From positions 1 through 64,000 of the forward strand of contig NW_027331408.1 of the NCBI RefSeq assembly GCF_022965805.1: a stretch of DNA of 64,000 bases. Reading direction: 5' to 3'. Positions 48,127 through 59,769 of the stretch are shown one piece after another. Each line of letters opens with the position of its first letter. The first letter of the stretch is position 1. A model generated the notes under the pieces. The model did not search any database. It saw only the letters and a program-made list of their open reading frames with translations, and had not been told where the DNA came from. The position numbers and the translations under genes were made by a program. Source of the DNA: Primulina eburnea (Eukaryota; Streptophyta; Magnoliopsida; Lamiales; Gesneriaceae).

Positions 48127-50109
48127 TGTAATGCCCAGAAATTATGAGAAATGATAAGACAAGATTATAAAGTGTTGCCAGGATGGAAAAATAAGAATTC
48201 TTGAAAATGCAGCACCGCACCCGCGGTGCTAGAAATCACCGCACCCGCGGTGCATGTGCAGAAAATGAAGTGCAAATCCCGTAGCAACACCGCACCCGCG
48301 GTATTAGACGGATCGCACCCGCGCTGATGACACCGCACCCGCGGTCTTGCAAGAAGCGCACCCGCGGTCTGAGCTGCCGAGAGAATGGCTAGGATCACCG
48401 CTTGAGCGCACCCGCGCTCCTTACACTCACCGCACCCGCGGTCTTACGTGCAACAAGAAAAGCTATGCCACGTTTTTATTCGGTTGCATGCAGTATATAT
48501 AGGATAGTTACACGTGGTTTCTCTCAGAATTTCAGAAAAGGTCGAAGGTTGGAGAGGAAAATCCTTACGCCTTTTAGAATTGTGATTTCGAAGAATCCGT
48601 GCATCAGAATTCGAATCCGAAAGTAGTATCGTTCTCCTCGTACTACGAGCTATACAAGGACGTAAGTTTTGTTACGTTTTGAGATGTTTTGAAAATATGA
48701 TGTTGCTAGAATTGCATGTGATTCAGATATGGTTTTTCTACTACCGTAGATATCGTATAATTGAAGTCAGATTAAAGAACAGACTATGTCTGTAATTGGT
48801 ATGATTTTTGAAAGATAGTGACTGAGATTCTATATTAGAATTGTGTTATTATTCAGAGTATGATTGTATTGACATCGATTATGAGTTTCAGTATTATATT
48901 TGTGATGTTCAGAATGACGGGGTTATTCAAGTTGTATTGTTATGCCGTCGAAACATCGGTTTATTTAGATTTCATCGTGATATCATTGATATGAATCAGA
49001 CTGTACATTGTTCAGATATTGATCAGATTATGTACTGAGTTGAGTATTGATCAGAACAGATTGTGTATTGAGTTATTTGCTGATACAGCGTATTCTATAT
49101 TGTCTTTTCAGATTGATATGGACAGAGTTGAATACAGATCATCATCTTCGTCAGACCGGGACGACAAAGGTATAATTCATGTGATATTCGGGAAGAAACA
49201 ACTCAATCGAGATCATCCTTGAGTTGCCCAATAAATCACATACTATATTCTTGTTTATGTTTTATCTTATTATGCTTTGTGTACAGATCATGTTGCAATG
49301 CATTAAGATGATCATGCTTGTTTACAGATTTTGTATTCATGCATTTAAGATAGGACAGTTTGGAGATCAGCCAGACTGCTAGACATTCGGCGATATCTCA
49401 GCTTAGGGGAAGATCACCGCCCCTTTGTAGATGTGGATACAGATCAGGCCGAAGTCTAGGAATAAGATGTACAACACCTCGATTGGTAGGGTAGGTGACA
49501 GACAGTGACGTCTTATTCACACCAGGATCCCTGGAGTTATAGATCGAGTCAAGTCTAGACATGATTTGATTAGAACTGCATGCTTATATGGATGTGGCTC
49601 CTAGATCATGGGACCCATCATTACTGCTTTCAGTTGAGTTGCATGCTTACTTGATTGATTTCATAGACTATGAAATAGATTGTTTCTATACATGATAGCA
49701 TGTTTTATGATTTAGTTGTTTATATACATGCTTACCATGTTTTATACTGGGATTTATTCTCACCGGAGTTATCCGGCTGTTGTCTTGTTTTGTATGTGTG
49801 CATGACAACAGGTGGGGCTGGATCAGGGTCGAGATGACGACGAGAGAACACGAGTTAGCGTGGTGATTCCGGACTTACTGTAGATTTGGTTTATTACTTG
49901 AATTTAGTAGTTGAACCTTAGACTAGTTTGAATTAGAAGTGTGTTGTACAAGACTTGTATAATTATTATACTGATTTGTATAATAGATAGATGCCATTAC
50001 CTTCCGCACATTATTTTAAAAAGAAAAATTTTTAGACCCTGTTTTATCTTAATTGATAATTAAATTCCAAAGATGATTAAGAAGAAAGATCAGCGTCCGG
50101 GTCACCACA
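48127..50109 (+). repeat. Element 3b 3' LTR
   Basis: Same length and ends as the 5' LTR, with scattered single-base changes. One inverted repeat that is symmetric in the 5' LTR is broken here (GATCGCACCCGCGCT). Confidence 0.95.
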
Positions 50110-50114
50110 TCAAT
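50110..50114. repeat. Target site duplication, right (TCAAT)
   Basis: Partner of 42333-42337. Confidence 0.93.
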
Positions 50115-50670
50115 GTATCCGCAAAACTACTCGATTGCTTCACATTCACCAATGTACGTATCTCAGGATTCAATCCCTGAATAAACTGGCTAGATATTGC
50201 ATCAACATTCCTAGCCACAAGAGTGGCAAAACGTAATAAGGTGAAGAACTGTGCCAAATAATCATCAATACTCATCTGACCCTGTTATAGTTAGTAAACT
50301 CTGCGCTTCTGTCCTGTCTGTATGATGTAGGGAAAAATCTTTGATAAAATTCAAATTTAAAGATCTTCCACGATATTACTGAACAACTCTGTTCTAAAGC
50401 TCCTTTGGTTAGTAACCACCATCTTCTTGCAGTCTCTTGCAATTGGTTCTCAATCAGGTTAACTCTACACTCATCTGTGAGACCAAGAAATTCAAATACC
50501 ATTTCTGTCTCCTCAAGCCAATTCTCACAATCTGCTGGTGTCTCAGTTCCCTTCAGAATCGGCGGTTGAAACGACTGAAACCTCTTCATCTGTGTTTCTA
50601 TCTGATTCTCTGATATATCTATCTGTTCAGTCGAAGTACTGCCCTTTTCTGGAATTCTCCGAGGCGGTAT
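50110..50670 (-). pseudogene. Element 3 gag, N-terminal part (interrupted)
   Basis: Ty3/gypsy gag on the minus strand. The frame is open from an ATA codon at 50670-50668 followed by PPRRIPEKG; the first ATG in frame is at 50589 (MKRFQSFQPPILKGTE). Gag hallmarks: an ENWLEE motif, an ARRWW motif, then a frame break near 50285, after which SIDDYLAQFFTLLRFATLV and QFIQGLNPEIRTLVNV continue in another frame. At 50110 the gag is cut by the nested element with target duplication TCAAT; the rest resumes at 42337. It resembles the gag of element 3b closely. Non-functional as it stands. Confidence 0.88.
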
Positions 50671-50985
50671 ATCTGATAATCAAACAGATTAGTACATACT
50701 CTATACAATCTGTCTCAGCCCTCCTCTGATCATATACCTCTGATCCAGACTCGGTTCTGATCCAGGCTTAGTAATTACATGCTGCAATCAACTCAGATAA
50801 CAAACAACATGTAATAGGGAAAGCAATAAATCATGCTAGCACACACCATGTCAATCAACATTGAAGTAAATCTCATGCTAGCAATCACATGCAAGGAAAG
50901 AAAATTCAATCGACCCCGCTCATTCTCTTCTATCTCAGTCTAAAGAGTCTATTTGTTCTGACTATCTCAATCTAAAGGATCTATC
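50671..50985 (-). other. Untranslated leader of element 3
   Basis: About 300 bases between primer site and gag frame, alignable with 44338-44650 of element 3b. I see no gene or clear structure in it. Confidence 0.6.
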
Positions 50986-50997
50986 GCTCTGATACCA
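50986..50997 (-). other. Primer binding site of element 3
   Basis: The minus strand reads TGGTATCAGAGC, matching initiator tRNA-Met, five bases inside the right LTR. Confidence 0.88.
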
Positions 50998-52478
50998 CCT
51001 GTTGTGGGGACCCAGACGCTAATCATGTTCTTAATCATCATTGGAACTAAATCAATTATAATAAACAGGGTCTAAATTTTTTTTTGAAAGGCGGAAGGTA
51101 ATGGAATCAAACTCCTATACATATCAGTATAAAAGTATAAATCTGGTAAAATATACAAACATACATACTCAGGTTCAACAACTACTATCAAGTGTTTAAA
51201 CCCTAGCTCTAGTCCAAGTCCGGTATCACAACTCAAATCTCGATCTGTCTTCACCGCTGTGACCCTGTACCTGTCCCACCTGTTGCCATGCACACATACA
51301 AACAAGACAACAGCCGGATAACTCCGGTGAGATATAAATATCACAGTATAAACAATGTATTACATGCAATCATATACAACATATATAAAAGCATAAACAA
51401 ACATCGAAACATGTATCTAATCTGACTACATGAATCAATGACTCATGATCTAATCTTATCTTATCTCAAATCTAGGGATCCCAATCTAAATTTAGACTTT
51501 GGTATACTGTATCGAGTGTCTACATTAAACGTCGATCTACATTTAAGCGTGTCGATACACCATGAGTCTAGAGTCTTATCGGTTCTGAAAGAAGACTCGG
51601 CTGTTCTGCCCTAGCTAGGCTGTTCTGCCCTAGACTCGGACTCTGACTCTGTTCTAAGTCAATACATTAACAAATCAATCTGATAATCTGCAAATATCAA
51701 TGCAATAAAATAAAGTATGTGATTTAGGGAAACTCAAGTCAAACCTAACTCGAGTTGTGCAATCCCGAATCAACATTTATTTATACCTTTGTCTTCCCGG
51801 TCTGACGAAGACGAAGTCTCGTATTCTGATCTGTCCATACCCAGTCTGGCAATGACAATCATATGAATACAACATCAGTATATAACTCAATTCAACACCT
51901 GTTCTGATCAATACTCAACTCAGTATATAATCTGATCAATATCTGAACAAAATACAATCTGAGTCATATCAATAATATCACAATCTAATCGAAATCATAT
52001 CTGAATCTGATCAATTTAACTCAACTGATGTTTCGACGGCATAACAATACAATCTGAATACCCCGTCATTCTGAACACCACATATATAATACCACGAGTC
52101 ATAATCGGTAGTAATACAATTTATAATCTCAACGATAACACAAATCTGATATCAGAATCTCAGTCAATATCTTTCAAAAATCATAACAATTACAGAAACA
52201 GTCTGTTCTTTACTCTGACTTCAATTCTATAATGTCTACGGTAGTAGAAAGATCATATCTGAATCATATTCAATTCTGACAATATCATAAATTAAAATCT
52301 TGTCTAAACGTAACAAAACTTACGTCCAGATGAAGCCTGCTCTGACAGGAACACAGTACTGTGTTCGGATTCTAAATCAGGCGGATGAATCTTGCTAAAT
52401 CGCAATTTAAACTACAATGGAACTTGGAGGGTTTCTAAGGAATTCTCGTTCCTTTTGCTGGAATTCTGAAGAATACAC

Positions 52479-52501
52479 TATATATATATAATATATATAT
52501 A
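52479..52501 (-). promoter_or_regulatory. TATA-type run of element 3 (5' LTR)
   Basis: A TA-alternating run just downstream (minus strand) of the palindrome cluster. The left LTR has a shorter version at 39084-39095. Likely core promoter. Confidence 0.6.
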
Positions 52502-52551
52502 CATCACAAGTGGCAGGCCAAGGAAACGTGGCTGATTTGCAAAATGCATGC

Positions 52552-52700
52552 GTCGCGCATATGCGCGCATTTTCTCGCGCATATGCGCGAGGGCTTCTGG
52601 ACCCCTCGCGCATATGCGCGTGTTTCTTCACGCATATGCGCCGGTCACTTCTTTTGAGATGTTCGGCCGAACATCTCGAGATGTTCGGTTGAACATCTTG
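52552..52700 (-). promoter_or_regulatory. Palindrome cluster in the right LTR of element 3
   Basis: Three copies of GCGCATATGCGC plus ACGCATATGCGC, followed by the same 22-bp palindrome and its imperfect copy. One more block than in the left LTR. Confidence 0.85.
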
Positions 52701-52803
52701 GCTTATATTATAACGATGCCCGACTTCTTCATTCAAGTTCGTATAACCTCAATCATGAAATTAATCAACGTATGATTACAGTAATTAAGTCTCGAGCATT
52801 ACA

Positions 52804-53359
52804 TTTCTCCCCCTCTTAGATCTGAGTTCGTCCTCGAACTCGCAATCAATCAATTCAGATATATCAGAAAAAATGTATAACAGAGTTTAAATCAAACTCT
52901 CATCTTACTAAATCTATTCTGAAATCTCTTTCTTGTATCAATCTCTTATTTCAAATCTGGAATAAGACTTAGTGAAGTATATTATCATAATACTTCTCAA
53001 ATTAATTCTAACAAAATCAATCTTGTCATACTGGCTATACAACATCCGTATAAACCAATCTACAGCTCATCACCTATCAGGACCATCAACTGTTATCAAA
53101 TCTGTTTATCTCAAGCAAAGATATACACAATCTTTAGCTTCAACTACCAATCGTCATCAACCGACGTTGGTTTCTTAAATGTGTCCATTCTGAACTATCT
53201 TCATTTTTCTTCGAATTGTCTTCAAAAGAAACCTGTAGTACTCATCGTATACTGTCTTGTCTATACTATCTCATTACCCCACTGATAATCTGATAGCTAT
53301 TGTCACACAGTAATACTAAATCATATCAATTAATGCTAACATCCAGCACTAAAGCTGTA
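52804..53359 (-). mobile_element. Truncated internal region of a second element 3 copy
   Basis: Nearly identical to 39376-39931, beginning with the same polypurine tract. It stops abruptly at ...AAAGCTGTA, where the satellite resumes with GGACTTTATTTTGGGG. No LTR follows, so the outer copy was truncated by deletion or illegitimate recombination. No gene. Confidence 0.9.
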
Positions 53360-54195
53360 GGACTTTATTTTGGGGTTGCCTAGGACTAAGAAGGTGAGGG
53401 ATTCTATTTTTGGATTACTTTATGGGCTAAACTTTGCTCAATATTGTTGTAATCTACTACTTGTCATCCTCAAACGGATGGACAAACTGAAGTTGTAAAT
53501 AGAACTTTGAGAACACTTTTGCGTGCTATTCTTAAAAAGAACTTGGATTGACATTTCTGTGGACTTTATTTTGGGGTTGCCTAGGACTAAGAAGGGGAGG
53601 GATTCTATTTTTTGATTACTTTATGGGCTAAACTTTGCTCAATATTGTTGTAATCTACTACTTGTCATCCTCAAACGGATGGACAAACTGAAGTTGTCAA
53701 TAGAACTTTGGGAACACTTTTGCGTGCTATTCTTAAAAAGAACTTGGACTGACATTTCTATGGACTTTATTTTGGGGTTGCCTAGGACTAAGAAGGGGAG
53801 GGATTCTATTTATGGATTACTTTATGGGCTAAACTTTGCTCAATATTGTTGTAATCAACGACTTGTCATCCTCAAACGGATGGACAAACTGAAGTTGTAA
53901 ATAGAACTTTGGGAACACTTTTGCGTGCTATTCTTAAAAGACTTTGGATTGACATTTCTATGGACTTTATTTTGGAGTTGTCTAGGACTAAGAAGGGGAG
54001 GGATTCTATTTATGGATTACTTTATGGGTTAAACTTTATTCTCAATATTGTTGTAATCTACTACCTGTCATCCTCAAACGGATGGACAAACTGAAGTTGT
54101 AAATAGAACTTTGAGAACACTTTTGCGTGCTATTTTTAAAAAGAACTTGGACTGACATTTCTATGGACTTTATTTTGGGGTTGCCTAGGACTAAG
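53360..54195 (+). repeat. Satellite array D
   Basis: About four units between the truncated right end of element 3 and the copia element. In order they are a GGTGAGGG unit, a CTGTGGACTTT/TTTTTTGATT unit, a unit with GTAATCAACGACTTG, and a unit with GGGTTAAACTTTATTCTC. That is the order seen in array B (22801-23600 and 25292-26100), not the pattern of neighbouring array C. Confidence 0.95.
54191..54195. repeat. Target site duplication, left (CTAAG)
   Basis: Matches 63557-63561 exactly. The sequence is part of the satellite string CCTAGGACTAAGAAGG. Confidence 0.93.
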
Positions 54196-56349
54196 TGTTA
54201 GAGTAGGTGCCCGTCGAGCCAAGTGTTGGCCGAGTGTTCACAATGAAACTCTATGTATAAGCAGTCTTTATTTTAATAATATTTGAAATTATTATTATGG
54301 CAAATCTTTATCTGTATACCCATGCTAGCTGCATAGATAAAGCCCTTGAATATACAAATAGTAGAAAGAATATGAGATGCTCATATGATGAGTATCATGA
54401 AACTCATATTTGTAATACTGTATATTCTAAACGGTTCCTAGTCGATTCAGCCGCCACTAAGAAGGATATAGGCCGCTCGAGTTAGAGACTAGTATTTGCG
54501 ATGTGAGTACCATGTTTCATTGGTAGGGGACATTGTGATGTCCGAACATGCAGATAGGTGCTCCTTGTAGAGTGCACTGAACAACCCTCCATAAAAGGAC
54601 TTTCCAAGTGGTTCTCACTTATCGAGTGGAAAAGTCCTGGTTTATGGTTGTACAGAATTAGTCCTTATGACCCGGGACAACATTGAGACTCTATGTGCTA
54701 GAATTACACTTTGACTTGTTTACCGACTCTCATGGGGTCATCAGGTGGCAAGGTTGGGTGTTCTGTCGAAACACATAGGAGTCGATGCATTGTAGTCGGG
54801 GATTCACCGCTTACCTTCGGGTATGGATATCCTATGTGTTATCATGTGTATGTAGGTTGAAATCTCTGGCAAGAGTATGGTTGTAATTATGAAAGGGGTT
54901 TCATAGATTACACCATCGATGCAACTACAACATGACACATAGTATCGATTCATTGACAACTCTCGATAAACCAATGGTTGTCGAATCGATCGGGATATAT
55001 GAGTTGAAGGGACCGTACTGTACGCTAACCATAATAGAATGGTTCTTGCATGCACTATCATTTGATACCTAGAGAATCATGTAAGCGATGCTGCTAGGCG
55101 TTTAACATGATTGGTTGGGTACTATCAGACTTGAGTTCTGACGTTCTTATTATCAAGGTGTTGATAAATAAGAATGGAGCAATTGGGGTATGCTCATATA
55201 AGGACATGTTTAGTCCGAATCACATAGAGATGTGAACCCACGGCTAGTTGTATCAATGAACCATTGAGGGCCACACAAGTGCTAGCTTTCTAGATCCCGT
55301 TGAGTAGTAAAATAGTTCAATGTGTTGAACGGCTTATAAAGGGTTTATAAGCGTAAAGAAAATTAGAAGTATGACTTCTATAAAGGAGAAAATAGTTCAA
55401 TGTGTTGAACGACTTATAAATGAGTTTATAAGTGTAAGGAAAAATAGAAGTATGACTTCTATGAGAGAAATGTAAATTTTGATTTATGGAAGTGTTCCTA
55501 AATTAAAATTTGGCCAAGAGAATAATGTAATTGAAAATTGTGATTTTCATAAACATTATTATGGACTAAATAAATTAATTCAAGTGTTGAATTAATTAAA
55601 TACTAGGGTAGAGTCCAAATAATTAAATTAATTCAAGTGTTGGATTAATTAAATTATATTGAGTCTTGTAGAGCTCAATTAAAATAATTATTTAACTAGT
55701 GGGACTTGGGTAAATTCAAGTAATGTTTAATTAGTCTCAAATGTGTTTGAGATAATTAAATTTAGTCCAAAGTTTTTAATTTGATTAAAAACTATATTAT
55801 ATGCATGCATGGGAGGTGAAGGGTTGGAGATTACTTTTTATTAAAATAATGCAAGGCATGCACCTTTTGCTTTTTGCTTTTCTCACAACCAAGACAAGAA
55901 AAATTAACTCATTCTCCTCCCTCTCCCACTCCACCTTGGCCGAATTCTTCATGCCATTTTCTCTCCTCCATTTTTATTATTTTTGTTCTTCAATTTGTTG
56001 GAGATAAAACACACTTCTCTTTGAAAAATCCTCATATTTTTCTAGTGCAAAATATGAGGGGATCTTCCTAGTTAGTGGTGGGCTTGATTTTTGAACAAGG
56101 AGTGTTCAAAGGAGGAAGCTTGTAGATTGTCTTGCCTTGAAGAGCTTTGTTGTTTGACAACAAAGTTGGTGCCATTCATCAATCTTTTAAAGATTGATAG
56201 TTAAAACTATTTCTAACACCCTATGAATGTCATAATGTGTTTTTATTGTATTTGTTGCACAAGACTAGTAGGTGGCCGAAATTTTCCCTATAAAATTCGT
56301 TTTTTAAACTTCCGTTGCGCTTCCGGCCACCGTAACCGATCCCCTTTCA
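54196..56349 (+). repeat. Element 4 5' LTR
   Basis: Starts TGTTAGAGTAGG and ends CCCCTTTCA. Contains a two-copy 80-bp tandem repeat and a TATA-like stretch at 55793-55801. Its short open frames (54297-54485, 55801-56007) are repeated in the 3' LTR and are not genes I recognise. Confidence 0.95.
55309..55468 (+). repeat. 80-bp tandem duplication in element 4 LTR
   Basis: Two copies starting AAAATAGTTCAATGTGTTGA at 55309 and 55389, differing at several bases. The 3' LTR has the same pair from 62508 and 62589. Confidence 0.88.
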
Positions 56350-56351
56350 AG

Positions 56352-56363
56352 TGGTATCAGAGC
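56352..56363 (+). other. Primer binding site of element 4
   Basis: TGGTATCAGAGC two bases after the 5' LTR, matching initiator tRNA-Met. Confidence 0.9.
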
Positions 56364-56473
56364 TATGGTTACGTTTTTGTGTAGCAAATACAAGATATTA
56401 TGTTGAGATCGTTTTCTAACCGCATGAGTGTAAAATTTGCAAAAAATTTCAAGGCCACATTTGGGGATTTTTT

Positions 56474-56572
56474 CGGCAGCTTGTTGCTGCCCATTTCGGG
56501 CAGCCCGAGCTGCCCGAAGTGCTGCCCGAAACGGGCAGCAAGGGCAGCCCTAGGGGCTGCCCGAAACGCCCC
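56474..56572 (+). other. GC-rich hairpin block in the element 4 leader
   Basis: Alternating GGGCAGC and GCTGCCC words in otherwise AT-rich leader. Two clear hairpins: 56498-56515 (GGGCAGC-CCGA-GCTGCCC) and 56542-56562 (8-bp arms GGGCAGCC and GGCTGCCC). The arms can also pair between hairpins. Position near the 5' end of the genomic RNA suggests a packaging or dimer signal (inference). Confidence 0.7.
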
Positions 56573-58155
56573 ATCCTTTTAATAAAAAAAATAAATTTTA
56601 AGTTGGCCGGAATCCGGCGACGGAGCTCCGGCGACGGCAATGACGACTAGGGTTTTCAAAATGTGTTTTGAAATATCAAAGTGTCATGGGCCTTGAGTTG
56701 TTGGGCCATTGGATGGCCAACACTTTTGTGAATTTTAAATGGGCCAAAATATTTTTGGTGAAAAATGAGTTTTTGGGCCCTTAAGTTTAAAATTACAAAA
56801 GTTGCAAATATTTTCTCATGAAATAAATAATTTAAGTTGGACTTTAATTATTTATAGTAAATGGTGATTTACAAGAAATTCGGTTATAAATAAATTAATT
56901 TGAAAGTAGACAAAGGTGTTTGTATACTTTGTTAATTTAGTTTATAATCGTGGCGGTTAGTGATTGGATCAAGATATATAATATTGGATCAATTAATTAT
57001 TGTGATAATTAATTGATGGTGTATGATATGTGATATTATGCATGAAGGATGATCAAAAGCCCAAGCCCAATTTGCTAGGTGTATGCTTGGATATTTTGTG
57101 TTGAATGATTGTAATAATTATCAAATTTAAAGTGGGCTTGGTTTATGGCCCGTTCCCACCCCATGAGATGTATCCCTATTTGCCATGGATATTTATTTGC
57201 AAATATTAGTATAGTGGATGATCAAGATTGGAAGATGGTGGCCATGATGATTATGAAAATCGAAGACATGTAAATATTGGAAGCTTATGTAAATGTTGCA
57301 TTTGCATCCCGTGCATTTACCCTAGGATTGGACCTAGGTCCGTGTTTAGCTCACACGGACCATTAGTATTGGGGCGATTGATCATCCTTGTTTGTTTGCT
57401 GTTTATAATATATGTATGATATGTTATAAATAATGAGTATGTGCGTTATTATTATGATAATAGCAAAGTTGCATGAATCCGGCAAACATACGATCAAACA
57501 TGGCGAGCTTTTAAAATAAAATTAATGATGAGACCTTTCAAAATTAAAAACCCTCATTTTGAATAAGATTCAAAATTAATATCAAGCCCGAAAAGGGAAT
57601 TATAAATTTGTTTATAATTTCCTTGTCTTCCATCGACAATGGGTGCATGATGAACGCTACCCGTACTCGGGGCTCGGCTCATATTATTGGGAGAGTTTTG
57701 GGTGCCGGAAAGCTGTGACATCCATTGACATGGTGATGTGAACTACGTCGAACTCCCATGATTTCGGCTCATATTATTGGGGGAACTCATGACGACCGTC
57801 CATTAAGGTTCAACATCGATGGGTAAGGCTTGACACGTGAAGATGAACGACGTCATATTATTGGGTCCTAATCAAACGTGAGACAAAAGTTTACGTTAAG
57901 GGTTGCATTGTGATGCAATTGGGAAACTACCTTTTAGGAATTGTGATTGGCTGTATAATCGGGATCATAATTCGCTAATTGGACCTTACGTACCTACTGA
58001 GGAAAGGAGTTTCCCGTTTTCACTAGAGGGTAGTGAAAGATGTCAAAATAGTGGGAGTAAATATTTATAAAGTTAAAGTCCATACTTTATATCTTACCAA
58101 ATATTTTAAATAGTCATCAACATTTATCTGTTTCACTTTTCAGTACAAATCGACA
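56573..58155 (+). other. Long untranslated leader of element 4
   Basis: About 1.6 kb between the hairpin block and gag, AT-rich, with no recognisable gene. From 57675 to 57865 the string CATATTATTGGG occurs three times at spacings of about 88 bases, as remnants of a tandem repeat. Confidence 0.65.
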
Positions 58156-59016
58156 ATGTCTTCGATGCGCAATTCGATATCTGTAATACTCGACAAACAC
58201 ATATTAACTAGACCTAATTACCTCACTTGGCTAAGAAATTTGAAAATAGTCTTGAATTCGGAAAGGGTAACATATACACTGACTCAGTCGCCCCCTGTTG
58301 AGGCTCCGACTGACTGCACTCCTGAGGAATTGCAGGCTTACAAGGAATGGTGTGACCATTACTTGATAGCAAGGTGTTATATGCTGACTTCTATGAATGA
58401 TGAGCTGCAGAGGCGTTTTGAGGGTGCAAAGAGTGCTGCTGACATTCATTTGCACCTCAAGGAGCTCTTTGGAGAGCAAACGCGTCCTCTTAGGCATGCT
58501 ACCGTCAAGGAGCTGATCACTTTGCGCATGCGAGATGGGGCCTCGGTCCATGAGCATGGCCTAAAGGTGATCGGGCTCGTGGACAAGCTCGTTGGCATGG
58601 ATATGATCTTGCCTTCGGAGTTGACCACCGACGTGTTGCTGTTATCGCTGCCTAGCTCATTTGATCCTTTTGTGGTGAACTTCAACATGAACAAGATGGA
58701 ACCGACCCTTTAGGAGTTGGTGAACATGCTTGTTACGTTTGAATCCACCATCAAGAAAGAGAAGTTGGTTCTTTATGTGGGTTCTTCATCTGGTACGAAG
58801 ATTGATCCACATGGGAAGGGAAAGAAGAGTTCTTTCCAACGTCCCAAGAAAAACGTGCCCTTGTTGAGGCAATCTCCGAATCCCGTTGAGGCAGCTAGAC
58901 CAGATAAGGCTGACAAGACTGGTGATGTTTGTCATCACTGCAAGAAGCCTGGACATTGGAAGCGAAATTGCAAGGAATATCTGGCCCAGAAGTGTTCTGG
59001 AAACGGTATGTTCTAA
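58156..59016 (+). pseudogene. Gag of element 4 (Ty1/copia), one internal stop
   Basis: From ATG 58156 the frame encodes a copia-type gag: MSSMRNSISVILDKHILTRP and the NYLTWLRNLKIVL pattern of this family, running 185 codons to a TAG at 58711. The same frame continues from 58714 (ELVNMLVTFESTIKKEKLVL), through a basic linker, to one CCHC zinc knuckle CHHCKKPGHWKRNC, and ends at 59016. The stop sits between gag core and knuckle, so no full gag can be made without readthrough. Next in order come the protease remnants. Confidence 0.9.
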
Positions 59017-59039
59017 ATTTAAGTAAACATTTCAATTAA

Positions 59040-59395
59040 CTCTACTTCTTGGGTATTAGATACCAGTTGTGACTCACATCTCTGTAATGGGTTACAGGTG
59101 ATGGGAAGAAGTAGGAAGCTTAAAGAAGGTGTGACCTTCTTGAGGATGGGCAATGGAGCAAGAGTTGCTGCCAAGGCCATTAAGGATGTTTACTTATTAT
59201 TGAACAATAGTTTAAGTTAATTTTATGAGATGTTTTGTTTGTACCTAATTTTGTAATACATTGTTTCCATTTCTATGCTGATAAAAATGGATATTCTTGT
59301 TTATTTTGCAAAGGTGTTTGCAACATTTGCATGAATGAATGTTTGATTGGTACTTGAGAACTTGAAAACGATCTCTATAACTTAAAATTAAAAGA
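59040..59395 (+). pseudogene. Protease and pre-integrase remnant of element 4
   Basis: Conceptual reading near 59045 gives WVLDTSCDSHLCNGLQVM, a copia protease whose active-site DTG has become DTS. Several stops follow, but VSISMLIKMDI and ICMNECLIG, then LKLKDIPLN, mark the protease end and the pre-integrase zinc region. Broken beyond function. Confidence 0.8.
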
Positions 59396-59680
59396 TATTC
59401 CGTTAAATGTCCATTCAAAGGCAGACACCATATTAGATATGGATGGGTAAGCCTCCCAAATATTCTTATCTTAGAATATGGGGAGCCCTGCTTATGTGAA
59501 GCAGGTAGTGGGAGATAAATTGGATTGTTGATCCATTTTATGTTACTTTGTGGGATATCCAAGGAATTAAGTTGGATATTATTTCTATCATCCCCAAGAA
59601 ACAAAGGTGTTTGTTTCTAGGAATGCAACCTTTTTGAAAAGGATTTTCTATTGGATAGAAAAAGGGAGATGATAGAACTC
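59396..59680 (+). pseudogene. Integrase C-terminal remnant of element 4 (core deleted)
   Basis: Right after the pre-integrase remnant comes RQTPY, a stop, then IWMGKPPKYSYLRIWGSPAY and VKQVVGDKLD, which belong near the integrase C-terminus. The whole DDE catalytic core that should lie between is missing, a deletion of several hundred bases or more. Frame stops follow. Confidence 0.8.
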
Positions 59681-59769
59681 GAAGAGGTTCGAGAGAAACC
59701 CGCAATTATAGAACCCACACCCGAAGAAGCCAAGAGAGGAGATACAAACTCCTAGAAGATCCGAGAGAG

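Larger units (their letters stand above)
42338..50109 (+). mobile_element. Element 3b: gag-only Ty3/gypsy element nested in element 3 gag
   Basis: 7772 bp, plus strand, with two LTRs of identical length (1983 bp: 42338-44320 and 48127-50109) and a 5-bp target duplication TCAAT (42333-42337 and 50110-50114). Primer site and polypurine tract are intact. Only gag is encoded; the remaining internal 2.5 kb shows no pol motif. The LTRs differ by scattered single bases, so insertion is fairly recent and later than that of element 3. Confidence 0.95.
51003..52803 (-). repeat. Element 3 right LTR (5' LTR of the gag-bearing copy)
   Basis: 1801 bp. It serves as 5' LTR of the gag-bearing copy and is also followed on the right by a polypurine tract and internal sequence, so it is shared by two tandem copies. 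Confidence 0.92.
37607..53359 (-). mobile_element. Element 3: gag-only Ty3/gypsy element plus truncated tandem copy
   Basis: Minus-strand element. Layout on the plus strand: left LTR (37607-39375), polypurine tract, about 2.5 kb without coding, gag split by a nested element (42338-50109), primer site, right LTR (51003-52803), then a second polypurine tract and 556 bp of the same internal region cut off at 53359 against the satellite. Without the nested insertion the two-LTR part is about 7.4 kb. No protease, RT or integrase is recognisable, so it fits the class of gag-only terminal-repeat elements (TR-GAG) known in plants and would need pol from a partner. Confidence 0.88.

Noticed and set aside
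55801..56007. 68-codon frame in element 4 LTRs (also 63008-63214) and the 54297-54485 frame
   Set aside because: Repeated because the LTR is repeated; no known family and no start context.
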